A DNA stretch of 64,000 nt. Origin: Dryococelus australis. Its lineage: Eukaryota > Arthropoda > Insecta > Phasmatodea > Phasmatidae. Shown here in pieces: positions 1-10,735 of the stretch (its first letter is position 1; the number at the start of each line of letters is the position of its first letter). The position numbers and the translations under genes are program-made. Location: positions 229,057,265-229,121,264 of the forward strand of contig CM056993.1 in NCBI GenBank assembly GCA_029891345.1, written 5' to 3'. Below the pieces are notes generated by a model. The model worked only from the letters and a program-made list of their open reading frames with translations, did not search any database and was not told the origin of the DNA.

Positions 1-411
1 AATTGTTGGTGCATGCAATTTATTAGTGTACGCGATAACGATACACTGAGAGTTGACTGTAACCCGAAAGCATCAGACAGTGGATGAGTTTGTCAAACGA
101 GCACAGGAGGTGGAGTAAAACAATAGAGTGCAGGCACTCATAGACAGGCCGGCACGCACCGTTCAGGTCGCCACCGCAACCCCTCTGTTCGAGCGGGCAA
201 GCTCTCTTCACCCCTCCTGGCACTGCCTGGGGAGACATCTCAACACATACTGACCCACTCTGTAGGAACACAGAAGGTAAGGAGCAAATATGCAGGCACC
301 TAATGCACAGCTGCACTTTAAAAATAAGGTACCTGCGCCAGCTGCAAATGCCAAATCTGGGGTGCATGCAGGGCAGCCACTTCAGACGAAACCAAGCCTC
401 TCCACGTTACA
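1..411 (+). pseudogene. gag: Ty3/gypsy gag, C-terminal fragment (element 1)
   Basis: This is the distal end of a gag reading frame that begins left of the window. A stretch at about 77-115 reads TVDEFVKRAQEVE and is followed by a stop at 116. The same frame continues with a basic, Pro/Ala-rich segment to about position 411. It sits just upstream of a protease and reverse transcriptase in the same orientation, the usual gag-pol order of Ty3/gypsy elements. No zinc knuckle is seen. The assignment rests mainly on position, because the fragment itself has few diagnostic residues. The stop shows the gene is dead. Confidence 0.45.
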
Positions 412-419
412 CAATTAAA

Positions 420-800
420 CCATTCAAGTACGGTTACTGAACCAAAGAAGGCACCGCATATCTTAGTAGAGATAAACGGATGCCCCCTTTAGCCTTGCTG
501 GATTTGGCAACCACGGGTCATTTCCTCAGAAGTGACCTGTTGAAGGTGAACCAGTGGGCCAACATACAACCACAACCTTATATGGTACAAATGGCACACC
601 CTAGCCAGACCATAAAGGGCTGATGGAAAGATAAGCATTCGGCTGTAGATCCATCACCTAACCCAGGTAGCAGAATTTACAATATGCCTGGATATCGACG
701 AGGGAGTTATTCTTGGACAGCCTTGGCTGACCGAACAGCACTGTTGGATCATAATGTGAAACGGCTGTACCTTGGGATGACACAGTGTGACAGTCCATTG
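420..800 (+). pseudogene. pro: retroviral-type aspartic protease remnant (element 1)
   Basis: This is a broken retropepsin-like protease between gag and reverse transcriptase. The clearest part is the C-terminal flap-side motif at about 696-735, reading DEGVILGQPWLTEQ, which matches the hydrophobic-hydrophobic-LG-x-PWL pattern common in Ty3/gypsy proteases. The related element at 55.1 kb has almost the same motif (KEGVILGHPWLCEQ). The expected catalytic D-T/S-G was not identified with certainty because stops interrupt the upstream half. Confidence 0.5.
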
Positions 801-1690
801 GGGGTTCAACCCAGAGACGACTATAGCACCCCCTGTTGACCACAAAGATATTCTTCATGATTTAGACTCTGCCAAATTTTCTGAGTTACAGGAAATATTG
901 AATAGAAATGCCAACTTCTTTACCTCCCCTAGAGCTTTGCGACAAACATGCAGCAGCCAACACAAAATATGGCCCACTATCGAGGTACCTATATATATAA
1001 CCTCCTGTACCTCCGCAGGCATCAAAAAATTTTGCACCAAGTGGCAGAAATGAAAGAAGAAGGCATAGTGGAGCCCTCAAACTCCCCGTACAATGCACAC
1101 ATGGTACTCGTCCCCAAAAAGGATGGGGGCATACAGTTTTGCGTAAATTATAAGAATCTTAATGATGCAACTAACCCTATTGCCCACCCTCTTCCCTCCA
1201 TAGATCTCCAAAACACCCTCTGAGACATCGGGGAGGCTGCAATATTCAGTACGCTGGACTTGCAATCTGGCTAATGACAGATCGCCATCCCCCCTGAGAG
1301 TCCGAAGTACAAGGCTTTCACCACTCTTAAAAGGGAGACGTTGCAATTTAAAGTAATACCTTTCGGGCTAAAGAATGCGCCGGCCACTTTCCAGAGACTG
1401 ATGTTGGCGGAAGAATTGCCCGAGTATGTAGAAAAAATTCTGCTTTGCCTATCTGGATGATAATATTGTTTACTCAATCTCTTGGGAAGAACACCGCAAG
1501 CACTTGAAATGACTGCTCAAGCGACTCGAGATGCACGGGTTAACGCAAGCTCACAAAAAGTCATTTCAGAAAAACCTCCATAGAATACTTCGGTCATATA
1601 GTAACACCAGAGGGAAATTTCCCGCAGCTTAAAATCTACCCGAGCCATTCAGGAGGCCAATCAGCCATACAAAAAGAAACAGCTCTGCAG
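800..1690 (+). pseudogene. pol: Ty3/gypsy reverse transcriptase (element 1)
   Basis: This is the reverse transcriptase domain of element 1. Visible in order are an N-terminal block at about 1056-1215 (EEGIVEPSNSPY, then VPKKDGG and CVNYKNLN), the block FSTLDLQSG at about 1246-1270, PFGLKNAPATFQ at about 1360-1395, and the catalytic AYLDDN at about 1448-1465. The catalytic aspartates are therefore still encoded. Stops occur at 1221 and 1272, and a frameshift lies just before the YLDD block near 1435, so the domain cannot be read as one protein. It continues directly into the connection and RNase H region. Confidence 0.85.
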
Positions 1691-2340
1691 ATTTGTGGGG
1701 TTATGCAATTGGTTATGGAATTACATAATACCAAATACCGGCCCCCTCATGGACCCCCTCCACCAGCTATTCACCAAGGAAATGCATTGGAAGTGGTCCG
1801 CTGAGTACCAAAATGCCTTTATACCCTCAAAAAAACATTTTTCCCACCTCAACCAGCTACACCGATCCCAAGAAGAAAAGCCCTTCGTCCTTTCAGATGG
1901 ACGCCTGCCAACATGGCTTACGCACCATACTATATCAGGAGGATGAGGAAAGACGTCCCCTGGAAATAGCGTTTGCCAGTACCCGTTTAAATGAATCGGA
2001 AAAAAAAAAAAATCACAGTAATGAGCAGGAGTGTTTGGCGGTGGTATAGGCTCACAAAAGTACAGATACCTCCTGGATAGTAGGCACTTTGTTCTATGAA
2101 ATGATAATAAAGCGCTTCAGTGGCTCCAGGAATCCCGGAACCAAAAGATCAAGCTCGGACGGTGGGAGATGTTCCAAATGGAATTTGACTTCTCAGTGCA
2201 ACACTGTCCGTGCAAACTCGAATGACCTCCCTGAAGCCCCTTTGCGCCTACTCAACCTCATGGAGAGTCCAAAGGAGGAGGAGGAGTGGGACAAACTGAC
2301 ACTCCTCCCACACCACCACACACAATCCCATTGAGACCCT
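1690..2340 (+). pseudogene. pol: RNase H region of pol (element 1)
   Basis: This is the connection and RNase H part of the gypsy polyprotein. It opens with RFVGLCNWLWNYIIP at about 1690-1730, the typical F-x-GL-x-N-x-YR-like block after RT. It continues through a degraded RNase H fold in which the segment following the QQ/QE-ecl block (NEQECLAVV-like at about 2020-2045) is still visible. A poly-A run at 2001-2012 and several stops and frame changes break the reading frame. The 54-57 kb element has a clearly related block (FMGLCNWRRDFAPNI), which places both in one broad lineage. Confidence 0.7.
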
Positions 2341-2429
2341 CTGCCTGCAACAATGACTCACCCACGAGCAAGTCTCGCTACACCAACAAAAGACACTACA
2401 ATTAGAAAACTTCTTAAGAATTTTCCCCA

Positions 2430-3600
2430 TCGTTACTACCTAAGGAATAGGCTCGCATGGTCGCGTGTTTGGCACCCCAAATTTCCATGGAAGATCTGAA
2501 TACCCCGAAGCCTCCAGGCTGATCTGTGCCACCACTTTCATAATCACCTGCATGCACAACACCCTAGCACTCTGGAAACACTGCCAGTATATAAGAGTGG
2601 TACCTCTGCGAAGGGATAAGTCGAAATGTCCAACAGCATGTATCCAAATGTGAAGATTACTGACAGAGCAAATTTCACCCCCTTCCCTCTTCCAACACCA
2701 CACTCCAATGGCTTACCCAGGCCTGGACACACCTGGCGGCTGACATTATGAAGCCCTACCCACGCAGCTCTTGGGGATACAGATACCTATTTTGGTACCC
2801 GACATGTTCTCCCACTGGGTGAAGGCTTTCTCCCTCCTCAGTCTGGGAACCTGGAACATTATCCGTAATATGAATACGGAAAATTTCCACGGTGGGGTTA
2901 TCCCCAAGTCACACTAACTGACAATGTCATGCCTTTGATGAGTCAACCTTGAAAAATTACCTGTGAAAGTTGGGGGGTAGATACATGATGAAACCCCCTT
3001 ATCGCCCTCAAGTCAACCACACTGCGAGACAAAATCACTACCTTAAAAAAAAATGTCTCCGTCTCAGTGTGGGTGACAACCACCAAGAATGGGATATCCC
3101 CGCAATTCTCTTGGGAGAACAAAGCCACTCAAGCCACACCCAGCCAGTTTCTCCTAGGGCATACACTCAGGCACCCCGGAGAATGGCAGTGGAGCCTTTT
3201 CCTCACCGTTATACCCACCCCAGAAATTGTATCCTGGGGTGTACCAGCCAGGGAAAAAAGGGCGACAGTAACCCAAGAAAGCTATATAGCTAGAAAATTG
3301 ACCCCCTCCCCCCTTGTACTGGGGTACACTCCTTCCATCTGGAAGAGAAAGTCCTTATAAAGAACCACCCCCTCAGAAAGGCTACTGAGCAATTTGTGGC
3401 CAACCTGGCTCCTAAATTGGTAGGACCCTATACAATTGTTGGCTCATACGGCAATGTACACTGGGTAGAAAATAGTTGATGGTGGGTCTGCAAGGTGACT
3501 AGGCGACAGGTCAGAACTTGTCCCAGTGGGATCAGCAATGACCCATATTGTTCCCCTCAACCCCCCAAACCAGATAGAGAGCTGGCTCCTAAACTAATTA
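2430..3600 (+). pseudogene. int: Ty3/gypsy integrase (element 1)
   Basis: This is a decayed integrase. The catalytic-core start is visible at about 2721-2790 (WTHLAADIMKPYPRSSWGY, with the first acidic residue in AADIM). A frame change is followed by DMFSHWVKAF at about 2802-2830. The second acidic block is weak (LTDNVM-like at 2917-2935). A C-terminal block near 3412-3480 reads LVGPYTIVGSYGNVHWVEN, the conserved GPY/F module of gypsy integrases. The N-terminal HHCC zinc site is not clearly preserved. Multiple stops make the gene non-functional. Confidence 0.7.
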
Positions 3601-4840
3601 AAGAATCGAACCAGAGGCCAAAACGGTTCAAAAGCACTCCAGAAAGTTGACAGGAACTCTCCCCTCAGCCCCCAGCCAGGACGTATGTACTACCAGAACA
3701 TGGAGGCGGAATATCCTCAAGGACCCTCCCCTCCACGTCTAGCTCCTACCTGCCGTAGTCTTCTACCAGACTAGGCAGGAGGACTAGTACAGAAACTTCA
3801 GAGGTTACTTGGCAGTTCCCCCTCAATAGGGTTCCCCGCTGTCGAGGTTGATGAACCTCAACAAGTCACCCAGGCGGAGGTCAAGCGCAAGTCTTCACCT
3901 ATATTACCTGCTCCGTGGGCTGATGCAATCCAAATGGGTCGGACCGTTCTTGAAACATCATCGGACAGTACTGCGGTCTCTTTTGTTCTTCCTTCTGTCC
4001 AGGAGGAGGAAAGCATCAAGGAACCTGACTTAGATATGACCCAGTTTCCACTGACCCCTGGCTCCGTTCCACCTACGCCACCTCCAGGAGGCATAGGAAT
4101 GCTTGAGGACCAGCAAGAAGGTGCTCCAGCTGTGCCACTGCTGTCTTCCCCAGCTGAGAAACCAACATTGGAGGGTGTTGGGGCAACTGCTCTGCTAGGG
4201 ATCCTTTCTGCGACTGCAGAATGCGAGGTCCCTGGCCACCAGCCTCATCAACCATCCACAGAAGGAGATGGCTACACCAACCATGGCCGAGTGGGTAGAG
4301 GTACTCCCCGTACCTCTGCCCCCTGTCATCACGTCTTCCACAGAAGACACAACGCCAGCATGCCGTGCCGAGGGGGAAGAAGAAGATGTCTCCTACATAC
4401 TCCCCCTGATGGCTGCATCGACTCCGATACCTGCAGGTATCTGGGCTTGTACTCGCTCGTGACAATCCATCAAGGACAATCAGCTGAACCAGAGAAACGC
4501 TGAGGTGGAACAACCAGAAGAGATATCTACTTCAAACACCTCTACCATGGTCCTGGAGGACCAAATCAAAGCCAGAATCCTGCCACTAAAAGCTATCAGT
4601 GTGGCTGACATTGCCCCAGCAGATCAAGCTATGGATCGCCATCCGATCACAGAGACGATGCCTACCCACGAGGAAGGTGTTCCCACAGCTCCCACGTTCG
4701 CAACTGCTGTACATGCTGGTCCCCGCCAGGGACATGAACCAAGACTCCAGCCCACAGAGGAGGGAAATGCCGGTGCATACCAGCCGCATCCCTCGCTTGC
4801 TGGGGCAGTACCACGAGACCCCGTGGAGACCTACTAAACG
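3600..4840 (+). pseudogene. Pro/Ser/Thr-rich segment after integrase (element 1)
   Basis: Downstream of integrase there is about 1.2 kb of GC-rich sequence with two open stretches, 3934-4503 (189 codons) and 4505-4837 (110 codons). The predicted products are acidic and rich in Pro, Ser, Thr and Glu, with no membrane segment, no Cys pattern and no recognised domain. A similarly placed Pro/Ser/Thr-rich segment lies after integrase in the nested element at 13.6-14.6 kb, so it may be a family trait, either a C-terminal integrase tail or a third gene. The opposite strand is also open at 4073-4513, which is a composition effect. The function is unknown. Confidence 0.45.
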
Positions 4841-5078
4841 GTTCAGGGGGCCCATGCTGACGCACCAACCACAGAAGAAGAGGGGCCAGCCACAGAAGAG
4901 GGGGTCACATAAGGAGCACCATAGCCAATAGATTCTACATCGAGTGAGTACTCACGAACAAAAGTGCTCTTCTCTTGTTTGGTTGAGCATGTGCCACAAT
5001 GGAATCGTAACCATAAACTAACTTTCTCAGTGAATTAATGATGTCATGTCAAAAACTCGTTACGATTGCATAGCTAGT

Positions 5079-5090
5079 AAAGGGGAGAAC
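5079..5090 (+). promoter_or_regulatory. candidate polypurine tract
   Basis: The purine-rich run AAAGGGGAGAAC lies directly before TGTGTTCACA, which would be a normal TG start for a 3' LTR. A polypurine tract primes plus-strand DNA synthesis in LTR elements and sits exactly at this place. Supported by position and composition only. Confidence 0.5.
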
Positions 5091-5340
5091 TGTGTTCACA
5101 TCACAACGCCCTCTTAAATGTGAGTAAATTCCAAATGCTACACTAGTGACAGAATATATAAAACGTGTGCGGGATACAAACGCTCAACCTGTGAATGTCG
5201 GAACCCAGCACACAACAGCCGAAGCACAAATGACAGAGACATTCGATGTGCCCAAGCCAGCATCCAGAAAGATATTAATATGGCTTGTGGCTACTTATAT
5301 CCAATATTGTCTTGATGGAGTTTGTAAATAATATAATAAC
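5091..5340 (+). repeat. candidate 3' LTR start of element 1, with TATA box
   Basis: The sequence begins TGTGTTCACATC just after the polypurine tract and has a TATA-like ATATATAAA at 5155-5163, as expected for an LTR promoter. The matching 5' LTR lies outside the window, so neither the length nor the right edge can be fixed. Confidence 0.35.
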
Positions 5341-6440
5341 CATGTAATCAACTTAGCATTAAAAATAATGCATATTGTTATACAGTAAAAGAATGAAAGT
5401 GTTAATATGTTATTCTGTAAAAAAACTTAGTTGAGCAGTAGAGATAGGGTTAGTGCAAGTTTTCATATGTTAACGTACTTGTCAAATTGTAAATATCAGA
5501 AATGTGCCCTGTAGTAGAATACAGTAACAACGGTTGATCACGTTATCTTAAAACGCGGGATAGTACATAGCTTGCTGAACCCATCCTAAGATTTCTGGTT
5601 ACAGACTAGTTGAATGACACACTTGTTTGCACCAGCAAATTTAGTTTGTTTCTTACTAATGACAAGGTGGGTAGCACAGTAAAGTAAATTAATATAATTA
5701 AAAGCCTCCCAACGTGAACTCCTTCTGTGTACATAATTAATTTGTTTATACTTTTATTTTATTTTCAAAGCATAGTAACATAAGAACTTAAATTTTGAAC
5801 TTGGATAATTTAAGAGGAAGAGAAAATTTTTAATATTACCGTACTTTGTTAAACACTGCTATATGGATAAAGAAGTTTCAAAAGCCTCTGACAATGTATC
5901 ATATGTAGTGATTAGGTTAAAATGATGTAAATAAATATTATAAATTAATAGAGTGTGTACCAAAGTTGTTCTTTTGATAAGGTTAGCTAATATGTGAGGT
6001 TGAGGTCCGTATCAGCAAGCTAGCTTTGACACTGGCATCTGAGGTATAATGTATTAAATATAGAGATTTAGATTAGGTAGCAAGCAAAGATAGAAACAAA
6101 TAATTTTTGCGTTTAACGTGTCTAACCAGGCTGTTCATAAGAGTGAAAAGGACTTGCTAAATCTAAGAGTATAAAATAGATTGTAAGGATTTAGTTAAAA
6201 TTCTTGTAATTAGCCATAAGACAATATCAATTATACACACTTTTAAGCAAAAACAAATACGTGGAAAAAAAAAATACTGCCATGTATTAGCATAAAATAT
6301 TTTGTAGTGTTCACTATATTCAATTACTTTTATTAAGGTACCACTGTGTATTACATGGTAACATTTTTGCAGTGCTTGAGATATATATATCATAATGTAC
6401 AAGAGCAACCACACACCAATGACATGTGCTATGGAAATCT
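5341..6440. other. AT-rich stretch without recognisable gene
   Basis: This is AT-rich sequence with no convincing coding region, repeat ends or RNA gene. It may contain the rest of the element 1 LTR and unrelated filler. The following env-bearing element starts abruptly inside its gag, so an old deletion junction probably lies near 6440. Confidence 0.4.
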
Positions 6441-6444
6441 CTTT

Positions 6445-7536
6445 TGCTATCTATAGCAGATAAACTGGTACGGCTTCCCAACGATAGATTGCCAGAAATT
6501 GTAGCCAACCTTAAGAGAACTGACATTGGCACGTACAGGTATCAACAAACAATAACACAGCCATGTTCCAACCCCGAATCGGAAAGACTGTAATCTGAGA
6601 TAACGAAGTTAAAACAGGAAATTGCCCAACTTTCGATACAACATCAGAACAACACAACCAACCAGTTAAAGAACAAGAACACTCCACAAGCACAACAACA
6701 TAACACATTTCAGCACCACTCACAACGTGGCCAGCCCCCACCACATTGTGGGTATTTAAATTCGTATAGTTCAAGACACGGGTATCCATGAAATGGCCAG
6801 CCAGTGTTCATTATCAAAGAGCGCCCCTCTCATTCCACTCAATATTGGGGTTATCAACAATTTCACAGGGGTAAATCCAATTTCGGTGGTCGTGCTTACA
6901 CCGATATTAACCCTCACCAAAACAACTACAATACCCCACTATATAACAAAAACAGCCAAATCAACACACGTGGGAATGATTACAGACATGTACAGTCAGG
7001 TAACAACAACACAACAAAAAACTTACACATAAGAGGGTAAAGCACGCAACCCCCAATGACAACATCAGAGTTCTAGACGCTGGCAGAACGTATGCCGAAA
7101 TTAAGAAATTCAACGCTCGTAGCAATCAACATCTATAAGGTCTATCAACCTCACTCCAAGCAAAAGATCGCAAAGTAAATGTAAACAATGAACAAGGGTA
7201 TAATTCTGCAATGCAATTCACGTTGCCAGCAAAACAGGCTATGACAGACAGATAGTGCAAAGCTCCGCCTCTGCGGATTGTGCGCGTGTTGCCGGCACAG
7301 TGCATAAGTTGCAACAATGTCAAACGGCCCCCTGCTCTATCCCGGTAAGCATTGCCAAACTGCCACCGCCTCGTGCTAACTCTAAGCGAACTGTTAATGC
7401 GAAGCAGAAACTAGCCGGACCGCGTAGCCTCGCCCAGGATACATGTGCCCTGTGTTTTTACGCCGGACACAAAAGCAGTCAATGCAGTTTGTGTCCCAAA
7501 CAAAATTTGGAATTTTCTACTAACATCAATGACTGA
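6445..7536 (+). pseudogene. gag: gag of env-bearing gypsy element (element 2), 5' truncated
   Basis: This is the gag C-terminal half of an errantivirus-like element. The first block at about 6463-6550 (DKLVRLPNDRLPEIVANL, then a GTYRYQQ-like segment) aligns with PEKLVPFENTTLNQL and GMYRHQQ in the gag copy at about 20608-20705, which shows common descent. It is followed by a long Gln/Asn-rich, basic tail to about 7100. Near the end (7447-7488) the pattern CALCFYAGHKSSQC gives a CX2CX4HX4C zinc knuckle, the nucleic-acid-binding motif of retroviral nucleocapsid. The N-terminal part is missing and several stops are present. Confidence 0.7.
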
Positions 7537-7539
7537 TTT

Positions 7540-8130
7540 AAGGTGTTTAAAATCAAATTCGGGCTAACGGCAAGAAATGTCTTTGTAGAGCGGGCTTCAC
7601 GAAACAACACACTAGACAATACTAATTGTTTCCACAATACGAGAAACAAGGCCCGCAATAACGAGTCAATGTTGAAAAACCTACTGAGAGGGTCTACACC
7701 TCAATCTAGCTCATATAAACACATGCACCCCACACCTAAAGTAGAATGTCAACATGTCAGACTTTGCACGGCGACACAATGCGTACTTGTCACACATTAA
7801 AGGAAAGAAGTATTGCGCATTACTTGACACTGGATGCTCTCGTAGCAGCGTAGCGAGCACAGTGATTTCTACTTAGCACCTTCACCCTTTACACTAGCAA
7901 ATATCTTTAGTAGGTGCCACATCTGTTTTAACGTCACCAAAATTTTAAACAACACTTAATTTAAGCATATCTGGACACACTTACCCTCAAAACTTTTTAG
8001 TTGTCAATAATCTACAGCAAGATTTGATTCTAGGAGTTGATTTCATCAAGCAGTATGACATCCCGATATTGAAATATAATACTCTTTTCATCCATTCTAT
8101 TGATGCTAAGAAAATTATGGAAATATGACT
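7540..8130 (+). pseudogene. pro: aspartic protease (element 2)
   Basis: A retropepsin domain with a retained active-site triad: LLDTGCS is encoded at about 7820-7840 (DTG at 7826-7834). The later block DLILGVDFIKQYDI at about 8015-8062 is the expected LG-x-DF motif of this enzyme class. The enzyme would cleave the Gag-Pol polyprotein during particle maturation. Frameshifts and stops occur both between the two motifs and upstream at about 7797. Confidence 0.75.
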
Positions 8131-8259
8131 ATACTCAGGCAGGTCAGATCACGAGGATACTAACTCTATAGAGCAGTATTGTCAAGCGTTACACAGTATT
8201 GAATCTGGACAAACACAGCTGCCCCATATTAATAAAATGTTAACTACCAAACAAACACA

Positions 8260-8946
8260 GGCCATAGCCAGTATTATTGACAAATATCAAGACAGGTTTG
8301 CCAATACTATTTAAGAATTAACTGAGGTGGAAAACTTAGACATAAAGTTAGATCTGACAACCGATAAACCTATTGTGACCAGACCTTGCAGAATCAGTCC
8401 CAAAATTCTTGATTAAATTTTAGTTCAAATTAACAACATGGTAAAGGCTGGGATTATCGAGGAAGCATACTCCCCCTATTCTGCACCGAGTTTGGTAGTT
8501 TCCAAGAAAAATGGCAGATTAAGATTTTTAACTGACTTTAGAAAACTTAATATCTGACAAGGGTACAGTGAGTACCCATTGCCTCGCATGGAGGACATTT
8601 TGAACGTTCTGCAGAACTCCCATTACATAACCAGATTAGACATATTTTCAGGCTTTTATAGCATCCCGTCAAAGAGCAAGATCATTACAAATTGAAGTTT
8701 ACAATCAATGGAGTTGTGTTATTTCAATATAAAAGAATGCATATGGGGTTAAGTACATCCCCCCCAGTACTTTAAAATGTTTATCAATACCTTATTAAGA
8801 CCCTTACAATGGACCGCTGAGATTGCATACATCTATGATATTTTAATTTTAGGGAATTCGTTAGAGGAAAAGTTTTTGAATGACTACGTATGTTCAATGT
8901 AAAGGTAAACACAAAAAAAATGTACATTTGCTGACAAACAGTAAGC
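8260..8946 (+). pseudogene. pol: reverse transcriptase (element 2), altered active site
   Basis: Reverse transcriptase with many canonical blocks: GIIEEAYSPYSAPSLVV at about 8452-8503, KNGRLRFLTDFRKLN at about 8508-8550, YPLPRMEDIL at about 8575-8605 and TRLDIFSGFYSIP at about 8629-8672. The catalytic loop at about 8824-8850 reads AYIYDILIL, so the first aspartate of the usual Y-x-DD is replaced by Tyr. In-frame stops lie at 8312, 8414, 8557 and beyond. This copy is inactive, but the domain order and sequence are clear. Confidence 0.85.
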
Positions 8947-9620
8947 GTGCTAGATCATATTATCACTCCGCATGGCATTTCTATGGATCCTGACAAAGTT
9001 TGTGCTATCGAGCACATGGCACCTCCTACAAACTTAAAACAACTACGTATGTTCCTAGGCATGACTTCATTCCTACGCATGTACATCATGAATTATGCCA
9101 CAATAGCGCAACCACTTATTGAATTGATGAAACACAATATAACGTATAAATGGGAGGACGTTCACCAGCAAGCATTTCTTAACCTCAAACAAGCTATTCT
9201 ACAGGGTCCAGTATTACAAAAGTTTGATGAGGACAAAAATATAATCTTAGTATGCGATGGAAGTAATGATGCAGTCAGTGGAGCCCTTATGCAGGAAGAC
9301 CCGCACACAAAACAGTGATATATCATTGCGTTTGCTTCCAAAAACGTTATCGAATCAGGAATCGCCCTGGAACTCAAAAGAACGACAACTTGAGCCATAT
9401 GTTATCTATGCAATAATTTCCGTCAATATTTATATGGACGATGCTTTAAAATCGAAACAGACCACGCCAGTCTTAGATATTTGCAATCCGTGGCGGAGCA
9501 TAACATCGGGATTCAGAAAATTGCAATTGCCCTTAGTGATTATGACTTTGAGCCCCGTATGGTGAAAGGGAAGTTAAATACCCTCCCTGATGCCTTAAGC
9601 AGAATCACTACTCAACCGAA
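8947..9620 (+). pseudogene. pol: RT connection and RNase H (element 2)
   Basis: The frame at 8947-9318 encodes the RT connection (LDHIITPHGISMDPDKV, then LKQLRMFLGMTSFLRMYI) and the start of RNase H with ILVCDGSNDAVSGALMQ, where the Asp is the first catalytic acidic residue. After a stop at 9316 the fold continues with IIAFASKNV and, across a frame change, TDHASLRYLQSV and VKGKLNTLPDALSR, the usual end of the domain (to about 9603). Intact RNase H would degrade the RNA strand during reverse transcription. Confidence 0.8.
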
Positions 9621-10009
9621 TATACACACACAGACACAAAGTCACTATTAACAACACTACAGACAATGTTAAGGAACAGATGATCACTTGCACGTCCCAA
9701 TACCAAGTGCTAGCAGAATGTGTTTTACAAGCAGACAATAAACAGGACGAAATAAAGAAAAACATTGTCAAACACACAATTAACCATTGGGATGATATAA
9801 AGAGATATTTCAAAACTGAATTACAATCGTAGAACAGAAATAAGGTCGCCAAGGCATTAGTGAACGAGGAAAATTTTCCAATGCACGCAATAAGTAAAAT
9901 TATCACCACACTGTATCAGGTGAACTTACAGATAATTAAAGAAAAAACCCCAATAATCTTGCAACAACATGTATTGATTCTGTGTTAAATTGTAAGATCC
10001 TCATTGTTA

Positions 10010-10735
10010 ATAAACAGGAACAGCCATATTTCTTGCCTGTATACACTGATGACCAAGAGTACATTAAAATTGATGACTCCATTTTTCATGTATGCCCAAT
10101 TGTCGTAAATAACTCACCATTTGTTGGAGAATAGAAACGTGACCTTCATAAAGCAATTATAGCTAGCATTACTTCACCCAGACCAGGCAGACAACAAATA
10201 CCGTAGATTGAGTAAATGTTATGGCATCACAGCAAATGGCAAAATTTTTTTTAAAGTTAATACACCCCAAGGTCCTATCAAGCAAACTCTTTTACCGCAA
10301 AGTTATGTAAAGGAAATTACTGAGGTGCATCATGATACAATATTCAGAGGCGGTCATTTTGGCACTTTCAAAACCCTTCAAAAGATTAAGCAATCATACT
10401 ACTGGGATAACATGAACACCGACGTTAAGAATTATTTAAGATCATGCCCTATTTGTCAAAAAACAAAAGCTAATAATTCTAAGCCAATGGGCCAAATGAC
10501 GTCTATTCCTCCCCAGCGGCTTTTGAAAACTTGGACCTTAGATGCGGAGGGACCCCTCCCTTCCCCTGTCCGTAAGAATAAATACATACTTGTCATGACA
10601 GAGTACTCTACTCGATATGTTTTAGTAAAGACTGTACCTTCAATTAACGCAGCCACGTGTGCGGAATTCATTAAGCAGGTTGTGCTACAATTTGGTTGTC
10701 CCGAACAAATCTTAACAGACAGGGGTACAAGTTGA
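10010..10735 (+). pseudogene. int: integrase, N-terminal part, cut by nested insertion (element 2)
   Basis: An open stretch at 10208-10735 encodes the integrase zinc-binding region with His and Cys ligands (VHHDTIFRGGHFGTF at about 10324-10370, then SCPICQ at about 10444-10460). The catalytic core follows, with TWTLDAEGPLPSP (first Asp, about 10531-10570) and QILTDRGTS (second Asp, about 10708-10732). The gene is then interrupted at 10732/10733 by the minus-strand element. The frame resumes at 16231, where the third catalytic acidic residue (Glu) is found. Upstream (9620-10207) is a degraded linker. The long open frame suggests this part decayed less than the RT. Confidence 0.85.
10729..10732 (+). 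repeat. target site duplication AAGT, left copy
   Basis: The four bases AAGT directly precede the TG start of the nested element. The same AAGT follows its CA end at 16231-16234. Removing the element and one copy restores an uninterrupted codon order across the junction, which fixes the insertion boundaries. Confidence 0.85.

Noticed and set aside
4073-4513. 146-codon minus-strand open frame
   Set aside because: It is antisense to the Pro-rich tail of element 1, with no recognisable features. It reflects GC-rich composition.
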